From: Nepenthes gracilis
Lineage: Eukaryota > Streptophyta > Magnoliopsida > Caryophyllales > Nepenthaceae
Length of the DNA: 64,000 nt
Direction: 5' to 3'
Assembly: GCA_033239525.1 (NCBI GenBank)
Contig: BSYO01000005.1
Coordinates: 24,224,519-24,288,518 of the forward strand
Part shown: piece after piece, positions 1 to 11,311 of the stretch
Layout: every line of letters starts with the position of its first letter
How positions within the stretch are numbered: position 1 is the stretch's first letter
The notes under the pieces: generated by a model
The model's database searches: none
What the model was told of the DNA's origin: nothing
The model's input: the letters and a program-made list of their open reading frames with translations, nothing else
Translations under genes and position numbers: made by a program

Positions 1-1484
1 TAGCTTTTAAGTGTGCTGTGAACTTTCTTTATGCCATTGTATTTGCTGTCATGTGTCTTGAAGATGGTGGTTAAAGGTTTAGCATTTAGAATTAGGGGAT
101 CAATGATGGAGGATTAGGGATTTTTTGGATTATAAAATATAATGGGTTATGGTAAAGGGGAAAGTTTTTGTGTTGCTTTACCTGTCATAGCCCATGGGTT
201 TGTAAAACTTATTGGGTTTTAGTCACTTTTTTATAGGTGTTACAACAAACCGATAGTTATCGAAAAGTTTTGCAATATTCATACAATAGTCGATTGATTT
301 GTTCACGAGCTTACTATAATGGATTTTTAGCCGGCACTATTATTATAATAGATTTGTTCAAAATTTATCCCGTAATTTTTTTCTTGATTAAAAAAGATTT
401 TTCACATTAAAAATGTTAAATATTATTGTATTTTTTATATTCACGAATTTAATAGTTGACGTTTAATGTGGGTTCAAATTTTGTTCCACTATATCAAGTT
501 GTACGTGTTCCGATTGAATCCTAACAAAGCTTTAGTGTTTTTACTGAGTTTCATTAAGTGTAAATTTAGTAGAAAAATATTGGCATAATACTAGAATTGT
601 TATCATATGATTTGATCAATGGCCGTGATCCCTTCTTGTTACAAGTCCACTCGTTTTTATTTATTAGTATGCAAGCACGGCCTTTTTTAATGTTTAACAA
701 CTCTTAAAGACGCATATATTTAGACTAATTTGATTATTATAGTAATTGAAATTAATAAATTTTATTATCTTAGATCGATAATATCTATAAATAATAGGAC
801 ATTCACAATGTAATAGTTATATTATATTCAGGAGTTCTATGAATTATTAGAATTGAGACCAGTCTAATTCCATTTATCGAAATCTAAAAACTTATTAAGA
901 AAAAAGCCATATCGTATTATCTGTACAAAAATGACTGATGAAACACTTGTGTCAATGTATACATGTACAAGTATTTATAGAGCTTATGAAAATATATTAA
1001 ATGTCATCTTAAATCAAATTTTTAGTCTATTTCATATGTCAACACATTTATTAGTAATTATAATTTATTTTTTTCTTGTCATTTTTTCAATGAAAAACTT
1101 ATCATAGAAGATTTTAAGCTGTAATTGAGAAAATTACCATCTACAATGACTTTATGGGATTTGGGGTATATATTATTTATGGAGATGTATTTAGTGGTGG
1201 AAATTACAAGATATTAAAAAAATTATATGTAGTAATTTTTATAGATTTTTATTGTATTATCTTTAAATATTATTTAATAGTAAAAAAATTAAATAAACAA
1301 CTATTTAAATATTTTTTAAAAATCTGTGGACTATTAATTTAAGTGAGTATGATTAGATTATATTATATTCCACGTATGTTTTAATCAAGAACTACATTTT
1401 CCTAGCTATAATATAATTAAGAAATATTAAATGTCTAATTCAATTATAATTTATATATAACTCTGTTTTATCCTATGTCCCTAC
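1..1484. other. AT-rich intergenic DNA
   Basis: No supported gene. The stretch is strongly AT-rich with frequent stops in all frames. The one 62-codon open frame (1154-1342) is low-complexity Ile/Phe/Tyr/Lys and looks like chance. It ends where the GC-rich retrotransposon begins. Confidence 0.7.
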
Positions 1485-2330
1485 TATAAGACATAAAAGT
1501 GGCCCACGGTTTCATTTCACTTGAAAAAGATCGGGGGCGTTAGCTAAATGGGAGAATGGCGCAAGCCCACAACGGAAGGAGGCACCGGTAACTTTTTAAA
1601 TGCGTCACCGAACAGACAAAAGGGGCGGAAAGGCTTAGGGGCGCTGGCCGGGCGCAAATCAATGCCATTCGCCGTCTGCAGCAGATCTCCGTCGGGCGTG
1701 GTCAACGACGCCATTTGTCCATGACAATGACGCGCAACAAGAATAACAGTAACGGCGCTTTGGCGCCTAAGAATCCAATGGGGTGAGGAGTATAAAAACC
1801 CTCACCCCATTTGGAAAAAGACCCTTTTTTGGGAGAACGAAGAACTCTCTTGATCTTGATCAACTAAGCGATCAATCGGGAGACCTTGAACTCTTCGATC
1901 AAACAACGATCCGAAGAAAAGATAGCATCGACGCCTCAATCGCTTAAGCACAAGTGAGACGAGTCAATTCTAGCCGACTTATATCCCAAGATCCGCTGAG
2001 ATCACGGGAAAAGTTAGCCACCCGTCATGCGGTGCATCGCGGCCAGTGCCTTCCAACACCCGCCAAAACTCTTCCCCACATCATCGCATAAGCACTTTCA
2101 CGCTTTCAGATTTTCTCCGCGCACCACCTTAGTGTGCGCATTTCCGTTTATTACGGAATATTGGCGACTGAGCGCCTCGGGAGAAATCCCATTTTCACCT
2201 CTTGTTCATTGTTTGTGTTGTGCAGTCCAGTTTACAAAGACGGAGACCGGACCCTTCTTCGGAGCGCCCGCACGCTTAGAACCGAAAGCTCCCTAATCCG
2301 TGCACGGCAACCTCGGCTCGGGACGCAACA
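1485..2330 (+). repeat. 5' LTR of the Gypsy element
   Basis: Matches 11354-12194 along its length, for example at the leader (agaactctcttgatctt, cgatcaa, gcatcgacgcctcaatcgct) and the tail (cccgcacgcttag, ggacgcaaca). The TATA box (1791-1798) lies in the loop of a perfect 12-bp hairpin. Similarity to the right LTR starts at tataagaca near 1486; the first ~40 bp of the right LTR have no clear counterpart. A tggcccacgg at 1500, resembling the right LTR start, is an alternative left end. Confidence 0.82.
1777..1811 (+). promoter_or_regulatory. LTR promoter: TATA box inside a hairpin
   Basis: AATGGGGTGAGG (1777-1788) and CCTCACCCCATT (1800-1811) are perfect inverted repeats around an 11-base loop holding TATAAAAA. 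The right LTR keeps a 9-bp version of the same structure at 11632-11660 with the same loop length. Transcription would start a few tens of bases downstream, at the LTR leader. Confidence 0.65.
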
Positions 2331-2348
2331 TCGGCGCCGGCCTCATTT
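2328..2348 (+). other. Primer-binding-site relic
   Basis: Directly after the left LTR end (ggacgcaaca) lies a CGGCGCC core (2332-2338) followed by a partly conserved stretch ending tttggaaatcgac. Plant Gypsy elements commonly have a TGGCGCC-type site here. It carries at least one substitution in the expected TGG, so it is a relic. Confidence 0.5.
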
Positions 2349-2402
2349 GGAAATCGACAACAAGCCAATTGTCTCTTTCCCAACAAGTACCAACAACCAA
2401 GC

Positions 2403-3550
2403 ATGGTAAACACCAGAGCACAAGCCATGCTCCGGTGGAGACCACCGGTTAGTTCCCACGGAACCAAGCAAACAACCAACCGGAGTCGGCACCCGCCACT
2501 CCGGCCGCGGGAATTAGACGCCCAAGGAGATCCTCCGCGCAGATGCGCGAACACCGAACCGCCGTACTGTGGCCGCCCTCTAGCTGCTCCGCCTCTACTT
2601 CCAAGAGAGAAAGGCGTCGAAAGGTCACTCGCAGAGGCGAGCCAACCGTCTCGACCACGCAGCGCCCCTGCCGCACCTGAAACGCCGGCAATGAGGCGGA
2701 AAGCGCCTCGCCGATGACGACAGGGAGGACAGCCTGTGTCGCGTGGCGACAGGAGGCCACCACCCGCGGGCTCCAATGGGAGCGCCTCCCATGCAGAGAG
2801 CCGCCACCCCGACAAGCTCGATGGGAATACGAGCTCCGCGATGTCCTCAACGCGCGGGGGGCTATACTTGATCCTTCGATGGAAGAGAAAGTTAAGGTCA
2901 TGTTGTGGGACACCCCGCATAAGGAGAAGCCCACGCCCTCCTCCGCCAATCTCCGCAGTCCCCTATTTGACGCAATTTCTTAGCATACGACAAGCAATGA
3001 TCCCATGGACCATCTCAATTACCCACCTCTCTACAAGGGGCAAGCGAGGCCCCGATGTGTCGAGCTTCCCCGTCACCCTTAGGGCGACGCGCTACTCGGT
3101 TCCATGGCCTCCCCGAACTCCATATGCTCGTGACGAGCTCGCAGACAGCCTTCCGAGCTTCTAGCAAAGTGAGGAGAGGCAACCATGGCACCTAGTCCGC
3201 CTCCGCCGAGGACGGATGAAAGCCTCAAGATCGTTTATCATCAAGCACGGCGGATCCCGCACCTCTCCGACGAATCAAGCTCAACGCCTGCCGCCACTGG
3301 CGGCGGGGACTTCTTCAAACACCTCGCTGCACCCGCCCGCACAGACTTTAGGCGAGACCATCGCCGGGCGTATATCACGGCCGAAGAGGCCAACGAGGCA
3401 AAACGCCCGAGCGATATCGACCCCGAGACCTCCAGAGCTTCTGGTGGAAGAAAGAGGGACGGCGACAGCCAGCGCTTCACCGAGCGCCGAGCAAGAGGCC
3501 CCAAGATGGCCTAAGAAGGATTACAAAGGCCTCATCACTCTCCGCGAATG
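2403..3550 (+). pseudogene. gag relic of the Gypsy element
   Basis: Gag would be the structural capsid/nucleocapsid polyprotein. The first Met-containing frame begins MVNTRAQAM at 2403, shortly after the primer site, as expected for a gag start. Gag-like pieces then appear in alternating frames: RWEYELRDVLNARG (about 2820), DPMDHLN (3001), SFPVTLRA and DELADSLPSF (3063-3162), ESLKIVYHQARRIPHLSDE (about 3213-3270), and GDFFKHLAAPA with AYITAEEANEAKR (3307-3405). At least five frame changes are needed, so nothing is translatable. Long minus-strand open frames over 2276-2949 are shadows of this GC-rich region. Confidence 0.75.
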
Positions 3551-3759
3551 ATAGCCGCATATCCCGATGCAGTATCCATGAAAGGTTCTTCAAGTGGCCA
3601 AAGACACCCAAGGGTCCTGGCAATTTATTATATTATGAGAACTTTTAGAGATCAAGATCTGATCCTAGGACACTTTCGTGAAAGGCTAAGAACCCGCTCC
3701 TCTCGACGGAGAACCCAAATTAGCCACCAAGAGCCCGCAACAATTTAAATAGTCCACAT

Positions 3760-4140
3760 GATCTCTTCCGCGACGCGCAGAAACACTGTGGACCACGGAG
3801 GTAGCTTCCAAAGAGTAAGCGCTGGGTTAGGGGTTAGGAATGATGTCATTAGCTTTAGCAGAAGACATGGCACATGTAACTTCCCCATACCCCCTCTATC
3901 GGGCTCGTGGTGATGACTACCAACCGAACGGGTCTTGATAAATGGAAGCTCACAAAATTTACCTATCTTACCGCTCACTCAAATCGACTAAAACGTAGCC
4001 AAATGAAGGCAAAGAACGGACCATTATACGGCTACAACGAGCCTGTTCTAATTATACGACTTCACAATGGGGACCCACCCGCGCTTATACGACGCGCGAC
4101 TCACCTTCCGTCTTATACAACGCCATACTAGGCAGACCTT
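3760..4140 (+). pseudogene. Retroelement aspartic protease relic
   Basis: After gag, fragments typical of the Gypsy protease region appear: NDVISFSRRHGTCNFP (about 3839-3886), VMTTNRT (3907), LINGSSQNLPILPL (about 3935-3976), GPLYGY (4019-4036), then GTHPR (4068) and a piece resembling AYNAILGRP at about 4113-4140. The active-site loop reads L-I-N-G-S-S, with no Asp before the Asn-Gly. Several stops and frame changes interrupt it. Confidence 0.6.
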
Positions 4141-4479
4141 TCCTTACGGCCTTCGGCCGTTACATCCATCCCGCACTGATTTTTCCCACCCCCCTCGGGG
4201 GAGTGGGAGAAGTTCTTCAAGAAATGGGACGGACGTGCTACTCCGTCCCAAATCGGTCCTATGGCGCAAAACCAAAAGACTGGACCTCCGCGAAGACGTC
4301 GCTCCAACAGCCCAATCGGGAGGAAATAGGCGATTCCGCTCGATCCTCGCATCCCGAAATAAAAATCCTTCAACCCGGACGCGACAGACTAATTACCTTC
4401 CTACGGACCAACTCCGATGTGTTTGCAACGACATGCCCGGATATCGGCCGAAGTCATAGTCCACAAGCACGCAAGCCGA

Positions 4480-5290
4480 AACCCGTCCGGGAGGAACCAC
4501 TCCGTCCCGAAAAGTTTTATCGTGAAGAAGTGAAGAGGCTCTTCGCTGGATTCATCGTAGAAGTCCAATACCCGAGTGGTCAACCAACGTCCAAAAAGAG
4601 CAATGAAGTGGCGGATGTGACTTTACGGACGTGAACAAGGCCTCGCCCAAAGACAGCCTTTCCGCTCCCAAGGATTGACCACCAGACTCCACATCCGGCA
4701 CGAATGAGCTTCATGGACGCGTTACAACCGGATCCGGATGGACCCGGAGGACGAGGAGCACACCTCGTATGATAAACATATTCCAAGATGATGCCCTTTG
4801 GTCTCAAAATGCAAATAACTACCGGCCGTAAACAAAATGTTTTATCGGGCGAAATGTGGAGGTGTACGTTATGCTATGTGAAAAGTAAGGTCGCAAGCCA
4901 CCACGTCAACGACCTCGAAGACCTTCCAAATCCTCCGAGGTTGAAGCTCAACCCGCCAAATGCGCTGCTCGTTCGGGGTGACATCCGAAAATTCTTAGGC
5001 TTCATTGTATCCCGGGCCGGAATAGAAGCCAATCCGAGAAGATCAAGGCAATACTCGATTTGAACCCTCCGCTTAAAAGGAAGTCCGTAAGCCGACAGGC
5101 GGATAGCTGCCTCTCACTCAAAGTCACCGAGAAATACTTGCCTTTCTTCAAGGCGCTAGGCACCAAGTCCCACGGGTTCAAATGGAATGGAGAATGCGAT
5201 TTGCTTAATCAAGACCTATGTCTCCAGCCAGTCGAGCTCACCGTAAGGAGAAGATCTCTACCTTGCAATGTGTTATAACATGAAGGCAAT
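4480..5290 (+). pseudogene. Reverse transcriptase relic
   Basis: RT would copy element RNA into DNA. Recognisable pieces in order: RPEKFYREEVKRLFAGFI and VEVQYPSG (4504-4578); an LNKAxPKD-like stretch (4633-4655); MSFMDA (4704), which keeps the motif A Asp; PDGPGGRGAHL (4735); MMPFGLK (4788); HVNDLEDL (4900); KLNP (4943); KFLGFIVSRAGIEANP (4987-5034); YLPFFKALG (5134-5160); FKWNGECD (5179-5202). The motif C region at 4862-4876 reads V-Y-V-M-L, so both aspartates of the usual YVDD are missing. Stops and frameshifts occur throughout. Confidence 0.8.
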
Positions 5291-5960
5291 TAAATGGTAC
5301 TACGTGAGCCGTGTCGATTGACGTAGAAGCCCGTTATCCGCGTGGATGAAAAGATGGCGCCGCTCTTATGCGGCACGTAGCCGCGACTTCCTAAAACCTC
5401 CACACCGATCATCGTAATAATCAGCCGCCAAGACGATTTTGCGAAGCCCCGGAGACGTCCTGTTGGGTCACGAGCTCGAGTTCGACTGAGTTCCGACCGC
5501 GACCGGGCGCGAAAGGGCAAGCTCTAGCGGAGTTCATTGTCGGGCCGCAACGCCAAAGCAAACAGATAGCAATCCGAGAGGATGACGGACGCGATCTCGC
5601 CGTATGGACTTCAACGTGGGCGGATCGTCCAACCTGTGCAGGGCATATATGTCGTGCTAAGGACGCCCGAAGGCATGGAGATCACATACTCGCTACACCG
5701 CCTTCCTTTACCAACAACGCCGCAGGGCCCTCCTCGCGGGCTCGCGATCCGGCGAGGGAGTGTTCCGCGCGTCGCCGGTCGCGGCGTGATTTCGTGGTCA
5801 ATCGTGCGAACCCACAATTAGTGAGGTATCGGCAAAAGTAAGAACCCCGATCCTCGACCGGTCAATTCGAGATCGAGCATATCCCGAGGTCGATAACGAA
5901 CGTGCCGACCGGCCGCCCCGGACGCGGCCGCGAATCAAGCAAGACGCGAGGGAGCCTGTG
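5290..5960 (+). pseudogene. RNase H relic
   Basis: An ELEFD connection motif (5470-5484) and a broken AEFIV (5529-5542) precede an RNase H-like block: WTS..GGSSN (5606-5633, across the expected first active-site strand), then VVLRTPEGMEITYSLHRLP (5650-5706). At the expected catalytic Asp the codon at 5619-5621 is ggc (Gly). The rest of the domain is not readable because of frame changes. Confidence 0.6.
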
Positions 5961-6029
5961 GAAGTCCTAAACGCACAAAGATCGACGCCGAGGGCAAAGA
6001 AGTAATGCAGATCGACACGGGGATAATCA

Positions 6030-7004
6030 ATGACGCCGTACATGCGGTTCCCGGCCGAGGGAACCTTACCAAGACGCCAACGATGCCAAGCGAGTTAAGA
6101 AAACGGCGGGATGGTACACGATTCTCGAACGGAAGGTCAAAGACGGGGATTCTCGCCTCCTCCCCAAATGTCTTACCTCGAGAGGAGGCCGACTACGCGT
6201 TGCACACTTCAGCCGATCGCACGTCAAGGAAAAACCTAGCATTCAACGCCACGCGAAGGCTTCTACCTGCCCACCATGAAGAAGGACGCTATGGAGTTCG
6301 TCCGCAAAAGTTGCCGTCCACTGAACACGACACACCACCCCGCACACCGAGCCGCACTATCTCCAATCCCCATGGCCGTTCGCGCAATGGGGCTCGACAT
6401 ACTTGGTCCACTTCCAATGGCAAAAATGGACAGAAAATTTCTCATCGGCATCGACTATTTTACGAAATGGGTGGAAGCCGCCTCTCGCTAAGATCATCGA
6501 AAGCACAATGCGACGGAGTTCCTCCGCCAAGGCATCGTTTGCGCGCTGGGATCCCCGAGGTCAGGTGATCGATAACGGACCCACCACTCACTGGAAACGC
6601 TTTACAAAGTACCGCGCGACCTCCGCATCAAGCCGGTACACACGTCCGTGGCGCACCCGAGCCAACGATAAAGTTACCAACCGCACGCTTGTCGACGGGA
6701 TAAAGACCAGATCGAAGACGCAGGGGGCTCCGGGTGAGGAGCTACCATCGCTATGGTCGTACCAACAACTACGAGGGAATCAACAAGGAGACGCTTTAAC
6801 CTCTCGTTTTTTCCGAGAAGCGGGAATAAGCCTGGGGTCGAACACTTCGACCCACCCACCAACGCGCGTAAGCTCGGGAAAGTCCGACTTGCTCTCGGTT
6901 CGGACGCCACATGGCCCGGGACCGCCGCCTACCAAGCCGAAGTCGCACGATACTACAACAAGCGGGTGAAGGCACGCCACCGGAAGTTGGAGATCCCCTC
7001 CTGA
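6030..7004 (+). pseudogene. Integrase relic
   Basis: Integrase would insert the cDNA. A linker-like stretch around 6083-6240 leads to LPTMKKDAMEFVRKSC (6268-6315), RAMGLDILGPLPMAKM (6381-6428) and FLIGIDYFTKWVEAASR (6439-6489), which holds the first core Asp. VIDNGPTTHW (6567-6596) holds the second. The third acidic residue is absent: 6660-6683 reads ANDKVTNR, with no Glu between Val and Thr. The C-terminal part ARKLGKVRLALGSDATWPG and AEVARYYNKRVKARHRKL (to 6996) is the usual tail. Confidence 0.8.
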
Positions 7005-10000
7005 GCGTTATTATTTTCTTCCTCCGCAATCCTCCCGAGCGAGCGCACAAGCCGCGCGCGCCCGAGCAGTAAACTTGTCCACCTGACATGGAATGCCGCC
7101 AACTTAAGGAAATATTATCAATGACGCACGCGATCCGGGTAAATCGCACGCGCATACATCATGATGAATGCTGAGCATGTTTTTCGCCTTTTGATTAACA
7201 TTATCGCTCTTATTATTATTGCATATTCATTCGTGTGGATTGATGGCATATTGCATATCCGAATCAAACGACCTAGACTCGCCCCTAAGCTCGGGAGGAC
7301 AAGCGTCCGTCCGTAAAATCGATCCTATTCCAGCGCACTTATCCGTCTCGCGCCATGCGACCCGGGACGGCCTTATTATTATTAGACACAGATCCAGGCG
7401 ATCCATCACAAAGGCTAAACGCCAACGGACCACGCGGTCAAAGCAAAAGGCCCTGGGGCTTGGGACCCCCTTAACAAAACCTTAGGGGGCAAAGAATCGC
7501 AGGCGTGGCGGCGACCTTCTTCAAAAGAGAGCACCCTCGCCTACCATGGTCGTGGGCTAGGACCTCAACTCGGTGTTCATAACGCTGAAACGACACACCT
7601 CCCCATGATTATACGCGACCGAGGCCTGCACCCGTGAGTCCTGTTAACGCGGCCTGACCGGCCGCGCCAGCCCTCGCAGAGGCTCCAGGGCTTGGCGACA
7701 ACATCCGCTTATCGAGCTCCCCAAACGTGTGAGTTGACATCCTCTTACGAAGGACGAGCACCACGCAAGAAGGCGCCCGTATAGGCCTTGATCAAAACGG
7801 CTAAAGGGCCCAATACTCAAGCACGAAGCATGATCCAACAAGTAAAGCAAAGCAAAAGGCGAGCAACGCCGTATGATGAGGAAAGCATGGACGCTGAATG
7901 CAAGCAAAAGCTTCTCATTTATACGTTATACAAGCGACTATGATACAACAATGTAAATTGAACTCAAACTTAACGGGCGATTAATTACTCGACGGACCCG
8001 CTTAACGCCTTCAGCGCGACGCTTACCCGGCGCTTTCGGATGAAGGACGCCGGCCGGGACGTAGGAGCCGCCAGAGACGATCTTTAAAAAGCGAGTATCC
8101 ATAATTAACTCAAGGAGAGTGTGTCCCGACCGCGTCTAGTCCAGTTAAAGGAGGCCCTCCGCCGCACCATTCTCCGCCGCACCGCCCAACCTCCTCGCAA
8201 GGGATGCGATTTGAGCCAAACCGTCTTGATGCCCGTCAACGATGATCCGCCTGGCCGCAAGCCCAATCTGAGTCTCGCGCGTAGGTTAGAAGCAGACAAA
8301 ATGAACAAAGAAAGGAAGAAGTTCAAGCAACCAAAGATGTTCAACAAGCATGAAACCAGAGAGCCTAACTTCTCCTCAACAAAGATGGGGAGGGTTAGGA
8401 GCGCTTCGCAGCTTTCCGCGAGGACGCCCTGCCGCCTCAAACCGTCAACCGCCGCAGAACATCGCTAACCACCGAACACAGCCGCCCGCACTATCCAAAG
8501 AAGCCACCCGGGGCCTCGGCCTCCTCGACCGCATGAGGAGAGCCGACCGAAGGTCGGGCCCCGCAGAACTTTGGGCTCCCGCCACGAGGGCGTTTCTTTT
8601 GGGCTCGATGGGAGGCCCATATACAGACGGGCTCAACAAGAATCGCAGCGGCCTCACAATTGAGCCTCGTGCCCAACCGACTCTCTCGGGATCTCAAGAA
8701 CGACAACGCCACTCAACACCCTGCCGCCAGCTATCCCCACAAGACTCGACCTCGCAGATTCTATGCAAGTCGACGAGAGTGCATTATGATTATTTTTAAA
8801 TCTTCACCTCTCAAGTCTTTCCAGCCTTCCTCAATCTTTTTTTAAGTGTCAAATGTTCTAAATAGTAACGCAACAGAGCAGCCCGCCTCGCCTCGACCGG
8901 GCCGCGGAGCTCCCAATATTTGCCCTAAAAATGGGGTCCCCATCTAATCTCGAACATCACGAGGTAAGGTAGTGGCCCCGATCTTTAAAGTTCTTTTTGA
9001 ATGGCGGAAATCAGTTAAGCCTCTCGCGATGTCCTCCTGGGCTTACCTAAGAAATTGAGACGGGCCCCACGCCCTTGGAAGCTCGTGCTCGAAGGGTACT
9101 TCCAAAGAAGAAACGCTCTTTCCATCCCTTCACGTCGTGGTTGGTGCCGCCATACTGGGGTAAGAGATATCCGGGCCTCCGACTCCGAGGCCCGAAAACT
9201 ACCTCCTAGCCGCCGCATCAAAGGTACACTGGGTGCATGATGGCGAAGACGCACAGAGAAACCAGATAGCGTAAGGCATTGGGATGGAGCCTTGCCAAGG
9301 GAACGCCTGCACGCAGGCAAAACACGGAGACCCCCTTCGTGCCCCCAGAACTCGGGAAATCGGCCATTGGGATCACGTAATCCACCCTAGTGGAGGCTAT
9401 GTCCGCCGCTCGGGCCAGATCGACTGTTGCGAACACCATGGCCCCCGGGAGAATTGGGAAGAGGAAGAAGTTCTCCTTGGTGACTCAACAATCGCAAGTG
9501 TAAACCAGAAGGGAAAGTCGAGGAAGAAAGTGAGGGAGATTCACATCCGCTTAAATGGGCAACGCCAAACCATGAGGTGGGGAAACGAACGCCACCGCCT
9601 CGTGGAGATGTAAACACATGGTGGCATCTCACCACACGACCCTCAATCGATGGCAATGATGGCTAGGCGCCCGAGCACCCGACGCAACCCTCATAACACG
9701 CAGCGCCGCCGCATTAAATGCGGATTACGACGTAATGCGCATAAAAAAAAAAAAAAAAGGGAGAAATCGCCACTGAAAACCCAAGCCGAGACAAAGAGAC
9801 AATGCAAGAAGCCGGTCTCATTACAAAACAACTTTATTACAATGGCATACAACAAAAGCAAAACGGTTTCCTGTACGAGGAGGAGAACTTGAACGATAAT
9901 CCACCAATTGGTCGCGGTCCTCGACGATACGAGGATCTAGACACCCACGCCGGAAGCTGGATCCTCCAATAAAGCAAGCCTTGCAAAGCCTCATGGCATC

Positions 10001-11292
10001 AAAATATCCCGATCAAAGTCCTGACTCATATCCTCCAAAATTCTAACATCGTCCCTATTTCGATTCAGAATTGTATCATCTTTTTCTTCCTCAAGTACTC
10101 GTGATGCTGCCTTGCGCCCACATTGGCATCCGCCAACCGTAGCAACCCCGGCCTCCGATCAGCCAAAACGCTCCTCTAAGTGTGCGACTTCGGCAGCCAT
10201 TCCGGCTGATCGCTAAAGCCCCTCGTTCTCGAAACCCGAGGAACCTTGCCCCGAGGGGGCCGGCAACCGTGGTTTCGCAGCGAGCCTCCCGAGGAGGGGC
10301 TCCACAAGACATGGGAGCATGAGAACCGATTCGACCTTAAGAAAGGAGTGCTCATGCCGCTAGAAGAACCTTCCATCGACTTCGCAACAAGAGAATACGC
10401 AGAGGAAGATTGAACCGCCAATGAATGGTTAGGTGCAAAGGCGTGCCGACTAGAAAGCGTGCTTAAATAGGCAGTCAGCGAAAACGGCAAGCCCAAAGAG
10501 CGGAAACTTTAAGGAAGGGCCAATCGGTTCCACCACATGGAGGCCCCTGAAAACTGAAGACAATGACATTTAAATGCGCAATAAGGACGCGACGGTTGAA
10601 AAGAACGACACGTGGATCTTTAAACAAAAAAAGCATTTACGGAGAAAAGACAAAAGCTGAGGACAAAAAAAAAAAAGGGGCTACTTCTTTTATTAAATAC
10701 TTTTGTAAGTAATAGGACCGCAACCATGAAGTCAGCAGAAAGATGAGAGGAAATAGAGCGCATGTCTCCCATCGCAAGCCCCGTGAGAGCCCGCGAACGA
10801 CGGCAAGCAGTATTTCCAATAATCATTTATTCAATCCACCGGTACAGAAGCACCGAAATGATGTCAAGCCCAACTTTCCCTGAGGGCTAACCTCGCGCCC
10901 CTTCTATTCTGGGTCGCACTGATAGACTTCTCCTCCGAAAGCCGTAGAAGATACTCCTGGAGGAAGTCAAAGAATCCCGCCTGATAAGTTTGGCCCGGAA
11001 TGATCGAGCCATTCTCGCAGCAAAGCCACAAGGCTTGACTACAACGGTCTCCATCAAGGAACCCTGCATGCAAGTATCCGATCTTTTCTCCTCATCGCCC
11101 TCCGATTCGCAAATGAACTTCACTAGTGACCCCTATTTATAGATATAACACAAAGCCATCCCTTCACCCGCGTGACACACGGCATCCAAAGGAACGCCTT
11201 CTTCGGCAATTAAGTCGACGAAACCCAAGACGCGAATTTTTCGCAAAGACTAAAAGCTAAAGGCGCAATCGGGAAGACGACAAAGAACGACG
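7005..11292. other. 3' internal region of the Gypsy element, no recognisable gene
   Basis: About 4.3 kb between integrase and the polypurine tract. No ORF longer than about 150 codons and no recognised domain on either strand. Overlapping frames at 8105-8799 and 9015-9656 occur on both strands of GC-rich DNA and have no family features. It contains short A tracts (9745-9760, 10667-10678) and, read on the minus strand, several AATAAA motifs (9831-9836, 10690-10695, 10826-10831). Tat-branch elements sometimes carry an extra, often antisense, ORF here; if one existed it has decayed. A segment near 8580-8870 resembles 13500-13790 outside the element. Confidence 0.55.
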
Positions 11293-11311
11293 CTAAGGAA
11301 GGGGTAAGGCT
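11293..11311 (+). other. Polypurine tract candidate
   Basis: A purine-rich run (taaggaaggggtaagg) ends directly before tgggcccacggg, the likely start of the right LTR. Position and composition fit the plus-strand priming site of an LTR element. Confidence 0.55.

Noticed and set aside
2276..2949. Minus-strand open frames of 214 and 166 codons
   Set aside because: They lie over the gag relic in GC-rich DNA, overlap each other in different frames and show no family motif.
8105..8799. Overlapping frames of 111-149 codons on both strands in the element's 3' region
   Set aside because: Both strands are open because of base composition; there is no domain, signal or coherent start context.
9015..9656. 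Frames of 101-109 codons on both strands
   Set aside because: Same composition effect; no recognisable product.
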